24,182 bases of DNA from a virus. Positions 21,937 through 24,182 of this stretch are shown piece by piece. The position numbers and the translations under genes are program-made. The stretch spans positions 1 to 24,182 of the IMG/VR virus record IMGVR_UViG_3300032291_003829; one strand, given 5' to 3'. Positions within the stretch are counted from its first letter, which is position 1, and each line of letters opens with the position of its first letter. Below the pieces are notes generated by a model. That model was given only the letters and a program-made list of their open reading frames with translations, was not told the origin of the DNA and did not search any database.

Positions 21937-22706
21937 AAAAACGTAACATTAAACACGTTAATAATCGTATTCTTGAAATCTCAGAAGACCATAAACAAAT
22001 TACTCTTCCAGACTCTAGATACTACAGACGAAATGGAGAGTATTATCCATCAATTACACATGTTTTAAGCTTTTACCCAAAAGGAAAACATTTTGAAGAA
22101 TGGTTAAAAAACATGGGACGCTCAGCTGACTATATTGTTAGAAAAGCAGCTGAAGATGGAACCCAAGTCCATGAAATGATTGAAGAATATTTAGAAGGTA
22201 AAGAAATGAACTTTCTAAACGAATGGGGTAATCCACAATACAATCCTGATATTTGGCAAATGTTTTTACGTTTTGTTGATTTTTGGGAAACTTACCAACC
22301 TGAATTAATTGACCAAGAAATCCACTTATTTTCAGATATATTAAAAGTAGCAGGTACTACAGATTTAGTTTGTAAAATTGACAACGATTTATGGATTATT
22401 GACCATAAAACATCAAATCATATTCAAACAACTTATGAATTACAAGCAGCAGTTTATGCTCATTGTTACGAAGAATGTTTTGGTGTTAAACCTGATAAAA
22501 CAGGTATTTTATGGTTAAAATCTTCTAAACGTAAAGGTTCAAAAGATAAAATGCAAGGTAAAGGATGGGAAATGATTTTACCATCTCGCACACAAGAAGA
22601 AAATATCGAAATCTTTAAAACAGTAAAACGTTTATTTGATTTAGAAAACCCAAATGAAGCGCCTGTATTTACTGAATTTAAAACGAGCGTTAAGAAAGAG
22701 ATATAA
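21933..22706 (+). CDS. PD-(D/E)XK exonuclease (RecB/Cas4-like)
   Basis: A 257-residue nuclease. The PD-(D/E)XK residues appear in order: His80 in GTQVHEMIEEYLEG (76-89), Glu129 in DQEIHLFSD (127-135), Asp144 in VAGTTDLVCKI (139-149), Asp157-x-Lys159 in WIIDHKTSN (154-162) and Gln171 in YELQAAVYAH (168-177). These are the catalytic motifs of RecB/AddB- and Cas4-type nucleases that act on DNA ends. There is no helicase domain, so it works alone or with a partner. It overlaps the primase gene by 4 bases. A role in DNA recombination, repair or packaging-linked processing is inferred. The N-terminal residues 1-40 (RYYRRNGEYYPS) resemble the start seen in related phage nucleases. Confidence 0.85.
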   Translation: MKKRNIKHVNNRILEISEDHKQITLPDSRYYRRNGEYYPSITHVLSFYPKGKHFEEWLKNMGRSADYIVRKAAEDGTQVHEMIEEYLEGKEMNFLNEWGNPQYNPDIWQMFLRFVDFWETYQPELIDQEIHLFSDILKVAGTTDLVCKIDNDLWIIDHKTSNHIQTTYELQAAVYAHCYEECFGVKPDKTGILWLKSSKRKGSKDKMQGKGWEMILPSRTQEENIEIFKTVKRLFDLENPNEAPVFTEFKTSVKKEI

Positions 22707-22717
22707 TATGTATAAGT

Positions 22718-23485
22718 ATGATAAGTTTAGTTCAATTGTTGAAGGAAATGCAAGATAGTCCCAAAGCTATATTTTTAGCAGGCTCCGCAGGTAGTGGTAA
22801 ATCTTACATAACCCGCGAATTATTACCTTCATCATTCCAAGTTATCAACTCAGACGATACATATAAAGCTCTACTTAAAGCGAGTGGAATTGGTTTAAAC
22901 CAAAAAAATTTTACCCCTGATCAATTATCTCAAGCTTCTAAATTACAGTCTCAAGCTAGAAAAACTACCCAAAATAAATTAGCTCAATCAATAGAAGATA
23001 AAAATAATATTATCATTGATGGGACTGGTGCGGCATCTGTACCTGTTTTAGAGAAAAAACAACAACTAGAAAATTTAGGGTATGAAACATTAATGATAAT
23101 GGTTTATGCTTCACCTATAACTTCCCTTGAACGTAATCAAAAACGTGAAAAAGAAGGTGAAAGAAGTTTAATGCCTGGAATTGTATTACGTACTTGGAGA
23201 GATGTAAATAAAAACATTGAAACCTACAAACGAGCATTTGGGAATAACTTTATTCTACTCAACAATAATCCAGAAGACGCTAAACAAGAATTTAATGCTG
23301 ATTTACTTGAACCATTCCTTCAAGCATCTACTGCTATAGGTAAACCTAAAACCCCTGAAGATCAAGCAAAATCAGATGCTAAAAAATCCCAATTAAATAA
23401 GGATATTGAATCTATGGTTAAACAATTACCTGAATTTGATTCAATGGATACAGCTAAAAATAAAATAGATGAATTCATTCGTTAA
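22718..23485 (+). CDS. P-loop kinase, zeta-toxin/AAA_33-like, with a capsid-targeting-like N-terminus
   Basis: A 255-residue protein. Walker A is GSAGSGKS (22-29); NSDD (44-47) and IIIDGTGA (98-105) follow, the DGT-x-G style of zeta-toxin, polynucleotide kinase and AAA_33 enzymes, which phosphorylate small molecules or nucleic-acid ends. Arg139, Arg143 and Arg149 could be the lid arginines. The C-terminus from about 205 is a charged helical tail. The first 10 residues, MISLVQLLKE, form a short helix ending in Leu-x-Glu and resemble T4 capsid-targeting sequences. It starts 11 bases after the preceding stop, without a Shine-Dalgarno, and overlaps the next gene by 17 bases. Which substrate it phosphorylates, and whether it is a toxin, is unknown. 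Confidence 0.8.
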   Translation: MISLVQLLKEMQDSPKAIFLAGSAGSGKSYITRELLPSSFQVINSDDTYKALLKASGIGLNQKNFTPDQLSQASKLQSQARKTTQNKLAQSIEDKNNIIIDGTGAASVPVLEKKQQLENLGYETLMIMVYASPITSLERNQKREKEGERSLMPGIVLRTWRDVNKNIETYKRAFGNNFILLNNNPEDAKQEFNADLLEPFLQASTAIGKPKTPEDQAKSDAKKSQLNKDIESMVKQLPEFDSMDTAKNKIDEFIR

Positions 23486-24182
23486 AGTACTTATACAGCC
23501 TATTTTAGAGGCAGAAGGGCAAAAAGGTATTGCTCTTGTTCCTGGTGGATTCAAACCACCTACAGTAGGCCATTTTGCATTGGTTGATGAAGTAGCAAAA
23601 AATCCTAACTTTGAAAAAGTAATCGTTTTAATTGGTCATAAAAACCGTGATGGTGTTTCTAAAGAGGAAAGTAAAGAAATATGGGATATTTACAAAAAAT
23701 ATTTACCATCTAACGTTGAAATTAAAACAGCAGAAAATTCATCCCCTATTTCGGATGTTGCTTCTATGATTAAAAACAACCCAGATACATTTTTCTACCC
23801 AGTAGTAGGTATTCGAGGTGAAATGGATTTAGGTGATTTAAAACGTTTTGATAGTTTAGAAGGAAAATATCCTAACTTTAAAACCATTGTTATCCGATCA
23901 GAAAGTAGTGATGATAGAGTTAGTGGTACAAATACACGTGCTGCTTTAATTGGTGGTGAAAAAGAAAGATTTCAATCATATTTACCTGCTCAACTTTCTC
24001 AAGAAGAAAAAAACAAAGTTTGGTCTATTTTAACTAAAACACCACTTGATGAAGTAAGATATGCTGAACCGAGTGAATATGATTATCCTCCATTAATCAA
24101 ATCACTTACTGAATTTATGTTAAATAAAGGCATGAACCTTCGTCCTTTACCTAAAGTAAAATTTGTAAATGATGATATTGAA
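23469..24182 (+). CDS. Nucleotidyltransferase (NMN adenylyl-/cytidylyltransferase fold), 3' end missing
   Basis: The frame opens at ATG 23469, 17 bases inside the kinase gene, and runs open to the window end (238 codons). PGGFKPPTVGHFALV (25-39) has the Thr-x-Gly-His motif (TVGH, 32-35), and SGTNTRAAL (152-160) is the second motif of the nucleotidyltransferase alpha/beta family that makes NAD, CoA or CDP-linked products. The first 17 residues, MNSFVKVLIQPILEAEG, form an amphipathic helix with Ile-Leu-Glu, like a capsid-targeting sequence. The chain continues past about residue 200 with a region I cannot place (NLRPLPKVKFVNDDIE); I have the impression that related phage proteins carry a further C-terminal domain there, but it is not in this window. 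The substrate is not deducible. It is probably paired with the kinase. Confidence 0.8.
   Translation, partial: MNSFVKVLIQPILEAEGQKGIALVPGGFKPPTVGHFALVDEVAKNPNFEKVIVLIGHKNRDGVSKEESKEIWDIYKKYLPSNVEIKTAENSSPISDVASMIKNNPDTFFYPVVGIRGEMDLGDLKRFDSLEGKYPNFKTIVIRSESSDDRVSGTNTRAALIGGEKERFQSYLPAQLSQEEKNKVWSILTKTPLDEVRYAEPSEYDYPPLIKSLTEFMLNKGMNLRPLPKVKFVNDDIE

Noticed and set aside
1-24182. tRNA genes, CRISPR arrays, insertion sequences, diversity-generating retroelement
   Set aside because: No cloverleaf, regularly spaced repeats, transposase, reverse transcriptase or template/variable repeat pair was found on reading.

Overview
The window reads as part of a large, AT-rich tailed-phage genome with a T4-like contractile tail. 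Nearly every base belongs to a tightly packed set of genes, all on the + strand, and several T4-type functions are recognisable: a gp55-like late sigma factor, a spike/OB-fold baseplate protein, gp25-like and gp6-like baseplate wedge proteins, a gp61/DnaG-like primase, and a PD-(D/E)XK exonuclease of the RecB/Cas4 type. Starts almost never have a Shine-Dalgarno sequence and are preceded by A-rich DNA instead. That is typical of Bacteroidota, so I infer a Bacteroidota (perhaps flavobacterial) host; this is inference, not proof. No tRNA, CRISPR, insertion sequence, integrase or attachment site was seen.

Layout. Positions 1-158 are non-coding, with a possible host-type promoter and a small hairpin. 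Positions 159-2471 hold eight small, mostly unrecognised genes: a basic 58-aa protein, two tiny membrane proteins, a beta-rich 93-aa protein, a protein with a 'DGKLHNWEGPA' motif, a T5orf172-type GIY-YIG protein, a helical protein and a 55-aa coiled coil. Positions 2489-4276 encode an HD-domain phosphohydrolase, a membrane-anchored small protein and the gp55-like sigma factor. Positions 4305-17878 are the baseplate/tail block: a small helical protein, the spike-like protein, two adjacent proteins that seem to share one carboxypeptidase-regulatory-like fold, a helix-starting small protein, gp25, gp6, a jelly-roll-like protein, a coiled-coil protein and a 2022-aa multidomain protein with a tail-protein-I-like core and a LamG-like domain. 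Positions 17918-20537 encode three further virion proteins, two of them tandem paralogues. Positions 20534-24182 turn to nucleic-acid and nucleotide metabolism: a second, different GIY-YIG protein, primase, PD-(D/E)XK nuclease, a P-loop kinase and a nucleotidyltransferase cut by the window end.

Working together: the sigma factor probably directs late transcription of the structural block. An 11-bp motif, TATATTTATAA, or a close variant lies just upstream of most genes that have an intergenic gap, and it is the best candidate for the promoter that sigma factor reads. Within blocks, genes are joined by 1-nt (TAATG) or 4-nt (ATGA) overlaps, which suggests translational coupling without Shine-Dalgarno sequences.

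The most interesting leads are this motif, the N-terminal helix ending in Leu/Ile-x-Glu on the kinase and nucleotidyltransferase (it looks like the T4 capsid-targeting sequence and would imply enzymes packaged and injected with the DNA), and the beta-domain apparently split across two genes.
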